From assembly GCA_002083615.1 (NCBI GenBank), contig MSXO01000013.1:33832-97831 (forward strand): 64,000 bases of DNA. Reading direction: 5' to 3'. The notes beneath the pieces are model-generated. The model saw nothing but the letters and a program-made list of their open reading frames with translations, made no database searches and was not told the DNA's origin. A program made the position numbers and the translations under genes. The first letter of the stretch is position 1. Every line of letters starts with the position of its first letter. Positions 15,980-24,565 of the stretch are shown piece by piece. Source of the DNA: Proteobacteria bacterium ST_bin11. GTDB lineage: Bacteria; Pseudomonadota; Gammaproteobacteria; Methylococcales; Methylomonadaceae.

Positions 15980-16962
15980 TCGAATTGGCTTGGCCTTGGT
16001 TGTTATGGTTGTTGCCGTTGCCGATGTTATTACGTTGGCTGTTACCTGCCCGGGCTGCGGCTCAACAAGCGGCGTTGAAAGTGCCGTTTCTGGACGATTT
16101 CGGCCCCAGCGCAAGCCGTGTGGTCAGTAGCGAGCGGCGCTGGCCTGTATGGTTGGCGGCGGTGGCTTGGTTGTGTTTGCTGGTGGCCGCGGCTCGTCCG
16201 CAATGGCTGGGCGAGCCCTTGGAGCAAGCGGTCAACGGTCGCGACTTGATGCTGGCGGTCGATGTGTCCGGCAGTATGCAAGAAGAGGATTTCATTCTTG
16301 GCAAGCAGCGCGTGGATCGCTTGACGGCCATCAAACAAGTGGCCGGTGACTTTATTCAACGCCGGGTTGGCGACCGCCTGGGCTTGATCCTGTTTGGCAC
16401 GCAAGCCTATTTGCATGTGCCCTTAACCTTTGATCGCAAGACCGTGCAAACTCTGCTGCATGAGGCTTTTATCGGTATTACCGAGGACGATCCGAAAACC
16501 TCGATCGGTGACGCAATCGGTCTGGCGATTAAGCGTCTGCAACAACAGCAAGATGCCAGCCGCGTGTTGATTTTATTGACCGACGGCGCGAATACTGCCG
16601 GCGAATTGACGCCATTAAAGGCGGCGGAATTGGCCGCCGAGCATCACCTGAAAATTTATACGATAGGCATAGGTGCCGACGAAGTGTTGGTGCGTAGCCT
16701 ATTCGGCACCCGTCGCGTGAATCCGTCCGCCGATCTTGATGAAAGAACCCTGACCGCGATTGCCGACGCCACCGGCGGCCACTATTTCCGGGCCCGTAAT
16801 ACCGAAGAGTTGGAAAAAATCTACCGAATGCTGGATCAATTGGAGCCCGTGGAAAAGGACAAACAATATTTCCGGCCGCGCAGCGAATTGTTTTATTGGC
16901 CGCTGGGCCTGGCCTTACTATTGACGGGATGGTTAACCTTGGCCCGATTGAGGTGGTCATGA
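15976..16962 (+). CDS. VWA domain membrane protein, BatA-like
   Basis: The 328-residue protein has two N-terminal hydrophobic segments, the second at about residues 55-73. A VWA domain follows with an intact metal-ion-dependent adhesion site: DVSGSMQEEDF, then LTDGANTAG. A C-terminal membrane anchor (YWPLGLALLLTGWLTL) ends it. BatA-type proteins act with MoxR in the envelope and have been tied to stress tolerance. I chose the ATG that overlaps the DUF4381 stop rather than a longer upstream frame, because MIELAWPWLLWLLPLP is the family start. Confidence 0.92.
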   Translation: MIELAWPWLLWLLPLPMLLRWLLPARAAAQQAALKVPFLDDFGPSASRVVSSERRWPVWLAAVAWLCLLVAAARPQWLGEPLEQAVNGRDLMLAVDVSGSMQEEDFILGKQRVDRLTAIKQVAGDFIQRRVGDRLGLILFGTQAYLHVPLTFDRKTVQTLLHEAFIGITEDDPKTSIGDAIGLAIKRLQQQQDASRVLILLTDGANTAGELTPLKAAELAAEHHLKIYTIGIGADEVLVRSLFGTRRVNPSADLDERTLTAIADATGGHYFRARNTEELEKIYRMLDQLEPVEKDKQYFRPRSELFYWPLGLALLLTGWLTLARLRWS

Positions 16963-18749
16963 ATTTTGCGGATTTTCATTTCCTGCGGCCCTGGTGGTGG
17001 TTGGCGTTGTTGCCGGCCGCGCTGTTTTTGGTCTTGCTGGTACGGCATCGGCAAGGGCGCGGTAACTGGAGCGACGTGTGCGATGCCGAGTTGCTGCCCT
17101 TCATTTTGCAAGACAAGCCTTTGCAGCAAGCGCGCGGCTCTTTGTTTGGCGCGGGTTTTGCCGCGTTGCTGAGCATCATAGCCTTGGCCGGTCCCACCTG
17201 GCAGCGTTTACCCAGCCCGGCTTTTAGAAATGACGCGGCCTTGGTGATTGTCTTGGATTTGTCCAAATCCATGGAAGCCGCCGACATCAAACCCAGCCGG
17301 ATCAGCAAGGCCCGCTACAAAATTGCCGATTTGCTCAAACAGCGCAAAGATGGCCAAACCGCGCTGCTGGTCTATGGCGGCGATGCCTTCACAGTCACCC
17401 CCTTGACCAACGATATCGCTACCATCGACAGCCAATTGACCGCGCTGACCACCGACATCATGCCCAGTCCCGGCAGCAATACCGGCGTAGCACTGGATGC
17501 GGCGGTAGCCTTGCTGCGTCAGGCCGGCTTAGTTAAGGGGCACATTCTGTTGGTTACCGACGGCGTCGATGCCAATGTTGCTGAACAGGCCGAACACTGG
17601 GTGGGCGATTACCGGCTCTCGGTGTTGGGGATGGGCACAGCGGAAGGAGCGCCTATCCAGTTACAAGGGGCTGGGTTTTTAAAAGATAGTAATGGCGCCA
17701 TTGTGCTTGCAAAGCTCGACGAAACCGCGCTGAGCACACTGGCCAACCATGGTCGCGGTATTTATCAGCCGGTGACTGCCAATGATGCGGACGTCGAGAA
17801 TTTAGGGCGTTTATTCAATAGTGCCGATGCCGACAGCAAAAACTTGGATAGCAATCTGTTGTTGCAGCAATGGGATGAGAAAGGTCCTTGGTTGTTGTTG
17901 CTGGTCATCCCCTGGGCGGCTTTGCAATTTAGAAAAGGATTGTTGCTGGCAGTCCTGTGTTTATTGCCGTTGCCGAAAAATAGCTACGCACTGGACTGGC
18001 AAAGCCTGTGGCAAACCCCGGATCAACAAGCCCTGCAGGCATTTGAGCAACAGCAATACCAACAAGCCGCCGAGCAGTTCGATAACCCGGATTGGCGCGC
18101 CGCCGCCCAGTACAAGGCCGGTCAATATCGGGAAGCTGCCGAAACCTTGAAAAACGCGCAGAGCGCGGAAGGGCATTACAATCGCGGCAATGCCTTGGCT
18201 CAGGCCGGTCAGCTGCAAGAAGCGGTGCAAGCTTATCAGCAGGCCTTACAACTGGATCCTAACCATCAGGATGCAAAATACAACAAGGCGCTTGTTGAAC
18301 AGAAGCTAAAAGAGCAGGAACAAAAACCGCAGGATCAGACTCAACAAGACCAACAAAAACAGGACAAACAGGATTCTTCCGAGCAGCAGCAAAATCAGCA
18401 ACAGCAGGATGGCAAGTCCGATCCGGCCGATAAGGAGTCGCAGCAGGCGCAAAACCCGCAAGACAAACAGCAAGCAGAAGCCAAGCAGGACCCTAAGCAG
18501 AACAAAGCCACAGAAGAGCAGCAACAGCGAGACGCCGAGGCCAAGCAGGACGAGCAACCGCAATCGCCCAAGCCTGAACCCACCGAGACGGATAAAGCCG
18601 CGCAAGCCACGGAGAAAGACGAAGCTCAGCGCGCCAACGAGCAATTATTGAAGCGGATACCGGACGAACCGACCGGTTTGTTGAAACGCAAATTTAGATA
18701 CCAATATGGTCAGCGCAATCGAACTAATTCGTCCGGCCCTGCCTGGTAA
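16959..18749 (+). CDS. VWA-TPR membrane protein, BatB/BatC-like
   Basis: This 596-residue protein starts at the ATG overlapping the BatA stop. It has N-terminal membrane segments, a VWA domain (LDLSKSMEAADI, TPLTND, VTDGVDAN), a membrane helix around residue 315-350, and a TPR-bearing region (GHYNRGNALAQAGQLQEAVQAY, LQLDPNHQDAKYNKAL). A long tail follows made almost only of Gln, Lys, Asp, Glu and Pro, and the end is basic. It joins what some genomes split into BatB and BatC. The low-complexity tail also creates a false antisense frame at 18306-18644. Confidence 0.92.
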   Translation: MNFADFHFLRPWWWLALLPAALFLVLLVRHRQGRGNWSDVCDAELLPFILQDKPLQQARGSLFGAGFAALLSIIALAGPTWQRLPSPAFRNDAALVIVLDLSKSMEAADIKPSRISKARYKIADLLKQRKDGQTALLVYGGDAFTVTPLTNDIATIDSQLTALTTDIMPSPGSNTGVALDAAVALLRQAGLVKGHILLVTDGVDANVAEQAEHWVGDYRLSVLGMGTAEGAPIQLQGAGFLKDSNGAIVLAKLDETALSTLANHGRGIYQPVTANDADVENLGRLFNSADADSKNLDSNLLLQQWDEKGPWLLLLVIPWAALQFRKGLLLAVLCLLPLPKNSYALDWQSLWQTPDQQALQAFEQQQYQQAAEQFDNPDWRAAAQYKAGQYREAAETLKNAQSAEGHYNRGNALAQAGQLQEAVQAYQQALQLDPNHQDAKYNKALVEQKLKEQEQKPQDQTQQDQQKQDKQDSSEQQQNQQQQDGKSDPADKESQQAQNPQDKQQAEAKQDPKQNKATEEQQQRDAEAKQDEQPQSPKPEPTETDKAAQATEKDEAQRANEQLLKRIPDEPTGLLKRKFRYQYGQRNRTNSSGPAW

Positions 18750-18844
18750 GTCCTGGTGTGCATGCGGGGATCATAGGATCTATAGCGGTGCTTAAAGCCT
18801 GGCAAGGTGGCCCGTTCCCTTTAATATATTGAAGCAATTGAACA

Positions 18845-20143
18845 ATGGATATTGGCCTGATACTGATTTTGATCCTTATAAATGGCGTGTTTGCTATGTC
18901 GGAAATGTCGCTGGTTTCTTCCGGCCAGGCCCGGTTGCAGAAATTGGCCGGCGAAAAACGCGGCGGTGGGCGCACCGCGTTGAAGCTGCACAAAGATCCG
19001 TCACGCTTCTTATCCACCGTGCAAGTGGGTATTACCTCGGTCGGCATTCTCAGCGGCGCACTAGGCGAGGATGCCTTGACCGACCCCTTGTGTCGTCAAC
19101 TATCGACCATCCCCTTATTAGAGCCCTACGCCCAAAGCATAGCGTTGGGTGCGACGGTGTTTTTGTTAACGTATTGTTCGGTGGTGATCGGCGAACTGGT
19201 ACCCAAGCGTTTGGCTTTGTTGCATCCGGAACGAATAGCGGTTTTCATCGCCCGGCCGATGCAGACCCTGTCTTACATCGCCAGTCCCGTGGTTTGGTTA
19301 CTGTCCTCTTCCAGCACCCTGATCCTGCGCATTTTCGGCGCACATCGGCCGCCGCAGACCAGTGTCACCAGTGAAGAAATCAAATTACTGATGGAAATCG
19401 GTGCGGAATCCGGGGTGTTTCACGCCAGCGAAAGCCACTTAGTTGGCAACGTCTTGCAACTGGACGAACAACTGCTCGGCGCGGCCATGACCCCCCGGCA
19501 ACAAATATTTGGCATCGATTTGAGCGACTCCGAAGCCGTGATACGCGAGAAGATCGCCGACTGTCCCTATGCCCGAGCGGTGATCTGTCGGAGCGGCTTG
19601 GAAAATGTGGTAGGAATATTGCAGCGCAGTGATTTGCTAAAGCGGGCGATGGCCGGCGCAGCCTTGGATATTGAGCCGATTTTGCATGCACCGCTATATG
19701 TCCCGGAATCGATGACATTGAGTCAGTTACTGGCTTTCTTCCAGGAAAAGCGGGCCGATCTGGCCCTGGTCGTTGATGAATATGGCGATATCGAAGGCTT
19801 GGTGACGCTCAGCGATGTGTTGAAAGCCATCGTCGGCCACCTGCCCAGTCGCACCAATTTGGACATCGACGTGGTGCAACGTGCCGACGGTTCCTGGCTG
19901 GTGGATGGCGGCTTATCGATTCAGCGCCTAAAAACGGTGATCGGCATGGAAGGCAATTTGCCCGGCGAGGCCGATAGCGCCTATCACACGGTCGGCGGCT
20001 TCATTCTGTTTTACCTGGAAAAGATTCCCCAAGTAACGGATGACTTCGAATTTCGGCAATGGCGTTTCGAGATTGTCGATATCGACGGTACCCGTATCGA
20101 TAAGGTGTTGGTCAGCCAGCAATCCCCCAATGTTGCGACATAG
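18845..20143 (+). CDS. CNNM/CBS/CorC_HlyC-type membrane protein
   Basis: The 432-residue protein has an N-terminal DUF21/CNNM membrane domain (starting LILILILINGVFAMSEMSLVSS; later VIGELVPKRLAL), a pair of CBS domains (VDEYGDIEGLVTLSDVLKAIVG in the second) and a C-terminal CorC_HlyC domain (GGFILFYLEKIPQ). Relatives are linked to magnesium or cation efflux and polyamine export; they were once misnamed hemolysins. The exact substrate cannot be told here. It stands 95 bases after the VWA-TPR gene and could be co-transcribed with it. Confidence 0.9.
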   Translation: MDIGLILILILINGVFAMSEMSLVSSGQARLQKLAGEKRGGGRTALKLHKDPSRFLSTVQVGITSVGILSGALGEDALTDPLCRQLSTIPLLEPYAQSIALGATVFLLTYCSVVIGELVPKRLALLHPERIAVFIARPMQTLSYIASPVVWLLSSSSTLILRIFGAHRPPQTSVTSEEIKLLMEIGAESGVFHASESHLVGNVLQLDEQLLGAAMTPRQQIFGIDLSDSEAVIREKIADCPYARAVICRSGLENVVGILQRSDLLKRAMAGAALDIEPILHAPLYVPESMTLSQLLAFFQEKRADLALVVDEYGDIEGLVTLSDVLKAIVGHLPSRTNLDIDVVQRADGSWLVDGGLSIQRLKTVIGMEGNLPGEADSAYHTVGGFILFYLEKIPQVTDDFEFRQWRFEIVDIDGTRIDKVLVSQQSPNVAT

Positions 20144-20299
20144 GTGCCAATTCACAAGGCAGCGTTTGAATTGCCGTGTCGGCCTAAAGCGCAATAGGCA
20201 ACACCCTTGGCAATCCGGTAACGTTGGGCTTGAACCGGTTGGCAATGAACGCTGCTATCCATTGGTACAAGAAAATTACTTCTGTTTATAGGACATATC

Positions 20300-21436
20300 A
20301 TGAAACTCAAGCTCCAAACTCCCATTCGCTTCACGCCGTTTAAGGCAGTGCTGTTTTTGCTGAGTTTTGCCTTGCCAGCCGTTGGCGCCGATCTGAAACC
20401 GGTCCTCGAAGCCTCGCCCGCTTTGCTGAAGCTGTTGAACATTGCCGAGGTCAAGCCCGGTGAAGTCGGCGAATCGCTGAATCTCTCAGCCAGGGTGGAA
20501 CTGGATCAGGCGCGGGTGGCGCGGATCGGCGCTTCGGTTACGGGACGGATTACCGAAATCAATGCGATGCTGGGTCAATCCGTGAAAAAGGGCGAACGCC
20601 TGGCCTTATTGAACAGCACCGAATTGGGTAAAGCCCAATCGGACTATTTAAAAGCTGCTTCGCAAGTCAATTTACGCCGGATTACCGTCAAACGAGCTGA
20701 ACGCTTAATGGAAAGCGGGGTAATCTCGGAGGCTGAATTTCAGGAGCGGCAGGTGGTGCTGACCGAGGCCGAAGTCGATTTACGCGCCGCCAGCGATCAA
20801 TTACGGGTGATGGGCATGAGCGAAGCCGATTTGAAGCGGCTGGACAAACAACGCAGCATCCATTCTTTCTCGCCGGTTACCGCCAGCATAGACGGCGCGG
20901 TGATCGAGCGTAACGTGGCTATTGGTCAGGTCGTGCAACCGGCGGACAGCCTATATACCGTCGCGGACTTGTCGCAATTGTGGCTGGTTGCGGAAATTCC
21001 CGAGCAACAAGCGCATTGGGCCCGCCAAGGCGATCAAGCCTTCGCTGAGGTGCCCGCATTGCCTGAGCAAGAAGTTAGCGGCAAGCTGGTTTATGTCGCC
21101 GATATGGTCGATTCCGACACGCGCACGGTAACGGTGCGGATGGCCTTGGCCAATCCGCACCGGTTGTTCAAGCCGCAAATGCTGGCCACCTTGAAAATCA
21201 ATAAACCCGGTTCGCAAACTTTGATCGTACCCAGCCAGGCAGTGGTGAGGGAAAATGACCGGGATTTTGTCTTTGTGGAAAACGGCTCCGCGCGTTTCGA
21301 ATTGCGTCCGGTGCGGCTGGGTCGCGAAGAAGCGCAGAAACGGCCGTTGCTGGAAGGTTTGAAAGCGGGTGAAAAAATTGTCGTGGGCGGCGCGTTTCAC
21401 CTGAATAATGAACGTCTGCGCAGCACCTTGGAGTAG
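20300..21436 (+). CDS. RND efflux periplasmic adaptor (CusB/CzcB-like)
   Basis: The 378-residue membrane-fusion protein has an N-terminal signal (AVLFLLSFALPAVGA), a lipoyl-like half motif (GRITEINAMLGQSVKKGERLALL), a helical hairpin, the second lipoyl half (SPVTASIDGAVIERNVAIGQVVQP) and beta-barrel regions. It links an inner-membrane RND pump to an outer-membrane channel. It lies 3 bases before the pump gene. No outer-membrane factor gene adjoins it, so a distant TolC-like protein must serve. Metal specificity cannot be read from the sequence. Confidence 0.92.
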   Translation: MKLKLQTPIRFTPFKAVLFLLSFALPAVGADLKPVLEASPALLKLLNIAEVKPGEVGESLNLSARVELDQARVARIGASVTGRITEINAMLGQSVKKGERLALLNSTELGKAQSDYLKAASQVNLRRITVKRAERLMESGVISEAEFQERQVVLTEAEVDLRAASDQLRVMGMSEADLKRLDKQRSIHSFSPVTASIDGAVIERNVAIGQVVQPADSLYTVADLSQLWLVAEIPEQQAHWARQGDQAFAEVPALPEQEVSGKLVYVADMVDSDTRTVTVRMALANPHRLFKPQMLATLKINKPGSQTLIVPSQAVVRENDRDFVFVENGSARFELRPVRLGREEAQKRPLLEGLKAGEKIVVGGAFHLNNERLRSTLE

Positions 21437-21439
21437 AGC

Positions 21440-24400
21440 ATGATTAATAGCCTTATAGCAGGCGCTCTGCATCAGCGTGTCCTGGTGGCAGTGCTGGCGG
21501 TGGCGGTCACGCTCTTCGGTGTGCGTGCCGTACAGCAGTTGTCGGTGGATGCATTCCCGGACGTGACCAATATCCAGGTACAAATCGCTACCGAAGCCAG
21601 TGGTCGTTCGCCGGACGAAGTCGAACGCTTGGTCACCGTGCCCTTGGAGATCGCAATGGCCGGCTTACCAGGCCTGGAAGAAATGCGCTCTTTAAACAAA
21701 AACGGCTTGTCGCTGATTACCTTGATCTTTACTGACAAAACCGAAGTGTATTTCGCCCGGCAGTTGGTCATGGAACGGCTTATCGAGGTAAAACAGCAAA
21801 TGCCGGTCGGGGTCAATCCGGTGTTAGGCCCGGTCTCTACGGGGTTGGGCGAGGTGTATCAATACACGTTGGATCGTGACGACGACGGCCAGCGGGCCTT
21901 GACGCAGGAGGAATTGCAGCAGCGCCGGGAAGCGCAGGACTGGGTGGTAAGGCCGTTGTTGCGCGGGATTCCCGGCGTGGCCGAAATCAACTCCCAAGGT
22001 GGTTACGTCAAACAATATCAAGTATTGGTTGACCCAAACCGCTTACATCATTACCAGATTTCCTTGAATGAAGTATTCGAAGCCTTAGCCAGAAATAACG
22101 CCAATAGCGGTGGCGGCGTATTGCCGCATTATGCCGAGCAGTATCTGATTCGCGGTGTGGGCTTAATCAACGAGCTTAAGGATATTGGCAATATAGTGCT
22201 CAAAGAGGACGACAGCGTGCCGGTGCATATGCACGATGTCGCCGAAGTGACGATCGGTCATGAGGTGCGGGCTGGCGCGGTAGTAAAGAACGGTTACACC
22301 GAATCGGTCGGCGGTATTGTCATGATGCTGCGCGGCGGCAATGCCAAGGAAGTCGTCAGCCGCATCAAAGAACGGGTGGCGGAAATCAATGGCAAAGGCA
22401 TGTTGCCGCACGGTCTAAAGATTGTCTCTTATTACGATCGCAGTGATCTGGTGGACGCCGCTTTGCATACCGTCACCAAGGTCTTGCTGGAAGGTATCGT
22501 GCTGGTGGTGATCGTATTGTTCCTGTTTTTGGGCGATGTGCGATCCAGCTTGATTGTGGTGAGTACCTTGATCGTTACCCCGCTGGTGACTTTTATCGCC
22601 ATGAATCAACTCGGTCTCTCCGCCAATTTGATGTCGCTGGGTGGCTTGGCGATCGCCATCGGTTTGATGGTGGACGGCTCGGTGGTGGTGGTAGAAAACG
22701 CTTTTCGCCTGTTAGGTGAGCGCAAAGGCCGCGCCACCAGCCGGGTGAAAGTGGTGATGAGTGCCGCCCAAGAAGTAGCGACACCGGTATTGTTTGGGGT
22801 CGGCATCATCATCTTGGTGTTTCTACCCTTGATGACGCTGCAAGGCATGGAAGGCAAGATGTTCGCACCCTTGGCTTACACCATCGCGATTGCCTTATTG
22901 ATTTCACTGGTGCTGTCACTGACCTTATCGCCGGTACTCTGCGCATTTTTACTGGAAGGCCATGATGGCGAACATGACACCCGGTTAATCGCCTTTATCA
23001 AACGTTACTACCTGCGCTTATTGGATTGGGCAATGGCGAATCGACTCAAAGTGGTCGGGGGTTCGGTTGGCGTGTTTGCAGCGACGCTGGCACTGCTGCC
23101 TTTGCTGGGTACCTCGTTTATTCCGGAAATGAAGGAAGGCTCGATCGTGCCAGCTATCAACCGGATGCCGAATATTTCCCTGGAGGAAAGCATTAACGTA
23201 GAAATGCAGGCAATGAAGATGGTGATGGAAATCCCCGGCGTCAAAACCGTGGTCACCAACGTCGGTCGCGGCGAGAGTCCAGCCGATCCGCAAGGACAAA
23301 ATGAATCAACACCGATTGCGACTTTAACGCCACGTGAGGAATGGCCGGCTGGTTGGAATCAGGATGATATCGCAGATGCCATGAGTGACAAACTTACCGA
23401 AAATTTACCGGGAATGCAGATCGTGATGGCGCAGCCGATTTCCGATCGGGTCGATGAAATGGTGACAGGGGTACGCTCGGATGTGGCGGTAAAAGTGTTT
23501 GGTGACGATCTGGCAGAACTGAAGCGACTGGCGGATGAAATTGCCGGCGTAGCCAAGGATGTCAGCGGTGCCCGTGATATTCGTGTCGAGCGCTTGACTG
23601 GCCAGCAATACCTGAATATTACCGTCGATAGGCAAGCCATTGCCCGTCATGGTTTGAACGCCGCCGATATTCATGATGTGATAGAAACCGCGATTGCCGG
23701 TAAGGTGGCGACTGAAATTTATCAAGGCGAACGGCGCTTTTCGGCGGCCGTGCGTCTGCCGGAGCAATTTCGGAATAATATCGGCGCTATCGAAGCCATA
23801 ATGCTGACTTCTGCGAACGGCGCGCGCGTGCCGCTCGGCGATGTCAGCAATATCACTCTGAACGACGGTCCGGCGCAAATCAGCCGGGAGATGGGTAAGC
23901 GCCGCATCGTGGTGGGCATTAACGTTCGCGACCGGGATCTGGGCGGTTTTGTCGCTGAGTTACAAAAAGCGGTGGCCGATAAGGTCAAACTGCCGGAAAG
24001 TTATTATTTGCAATGGGGCGGCCAGTTTCAAAATATGGAACGCGCCTTGGGCCATCTACAGATGATTATTCCGGTTACCATCGCGGCAATCTTCTTTTTG
24101 TTGTTTATGCTATTTAAATCGCTGCGCTTTGCCACCTTGATTATTCTGGTACTGCCGTTTGCGTCAATTGGTGGCATCATCACGCTGTTTCTTAGCGGCG
24201 AGTACCTGTCGGTGCCGGCTTCGGTGGGATTCATCGCCTTGTGGGGCATCGCGGTCCTAAACGGGGTGGTGCTGGTCTCGTATATCCGTTCGCAGCGGGA
24301 AAGCGGTCTGAGTCTGGACTATGCTATACGCCGTGGTTGCGAACAACGTTTCAGACCGGTGATGATGACCGCCACGGTGGCCTTGTTGGGGTTAGTGCCG

Positions 24401-24565
24401 TTTTTGTTCGCTATCGGCCCCGGTTCCGAAGTGCAAAAGCCTTTGGCTATCGTGGTAATAGGCGGTTTGATCAGCTCGACCCTGCTCACCTTGGTCGTAT
24501 TGCCGGTGTTATACGGTTGGTTCGATGATCGCCACGATGTACATAAACCTTTCTCGATGAAGTAA
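21440..24565 (+). CDS. Heavy-metal-type RND efflux permease (CusA/CzcA family)
   Basis: The 1041-residue inner-membrane pump has the RND layout: an N-terminal helix, a large periplasmic loop (SVDAFPDVTNIQVQIATEASG), a helix cluster including LGGLAIAIGLMVDGSVVVVENAF, a second periplasmic loop and a final helix cluster (FIALWGIAVLNGVVLVSYIR). The TM4 motif IGLMVDGSVVVVEN lies between the CzcA and CusA patterns, so divalent or monovalent metal cannot be chosen. It uses the proton gradient to extrude substrate through the adaptor. Its stop directly abuts the BatD start. Confidence 0.95.
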   Translation: MINSLIAGALHQRVLVAVLAVAVTLFGVRAVQQLSVDAFPDVTNIQVQIATEASGRSPDEVERLVTVPLEIAMAGLPGLEEMRSLNKNGLSLITLIFTDKTEVYFARQLVMERLIEVKQQMPVGVNPVLGPVSTGLGEVYQYTLDRDDDGQRALTQEELQQRREAQDWVVRPLLRGIPGVAEINSQGGYVKQYQVLVDPNRLHHYQISLNEVFEALARNNANSGGGVLPHYAEQYLIRGVGLINELKDIGNIVLKEDDSVPVHMHDVAEVTIGHEVRAGAVVKNGYTESVGGIVMMLRGGNAKEVVSRIKERVAEINGKGMLPHGLKIVSYYDRSDLVDAALHTVTKVLLEGIVLVVIVLFLFLGDVRSSLIVVSTLIVTPLVTFIAMNQLGLSANLMSLGGLAIAIGLMVDGSVVVVENAFRLLGERKGRATSRVKVVMSAAQEVATPVLFGVGIIILVFLPLMTLQGMEGKMFAPLAYTIAIALLISLVLSLTLSPVLCAFLLEGHDGEHDTRLIAFIKRYYLRLLDWAMANRLKVVGGSVGVFAATLALLPLLGTSFIPEMKEGSIVPAINRMPNISLEESINVEMQAMKMVMEIPGVKTVVTNVGRGESPADPQGQNESTPIATLTPREEWPAGWNQDDIADAMSDKLTENLPGMQIVMAQPISDRVDEMVTGVRSDVAVKVFGDDLAELKRLADEIAGVAKDVSGARDIRVERLTGQQYLNITVDRQAIARHGLNAADIHDVIETAIAGKVATEIYQGERRFSAAVRLPEQFRNNIGAIEAIMLTSANGARVPLGDVSNITLNDGPAQISREMGKRRIVVGINVRDRDLGGFVAELQKAVADKVKLPESYYLQWGGQFQNMERALGHLQMIIPVTIAAIFFLLFMLFKSLRFATLIILVLPFASIGGIITLFLSGEYLSVPASVGFIALWGIAVLNGVVLVSYIRSQRESGLSLDYAIRRGCEQRFRPVMMTATVALLGLVPFLFAIGPGSEVQKPLAIVVIGGLISSTLLTLVVLPVLYGWFDDRHDVHKPFSMK

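Noticed and set aside
18306..18644. 112-codon Leu-rich antisense frame resembling a membrane protein
   Set aside because: It mirrors the Gln/Lys-rich low-complexity tail of the VWA-TPR protein; CAG/CAA read backwards gives Leu.
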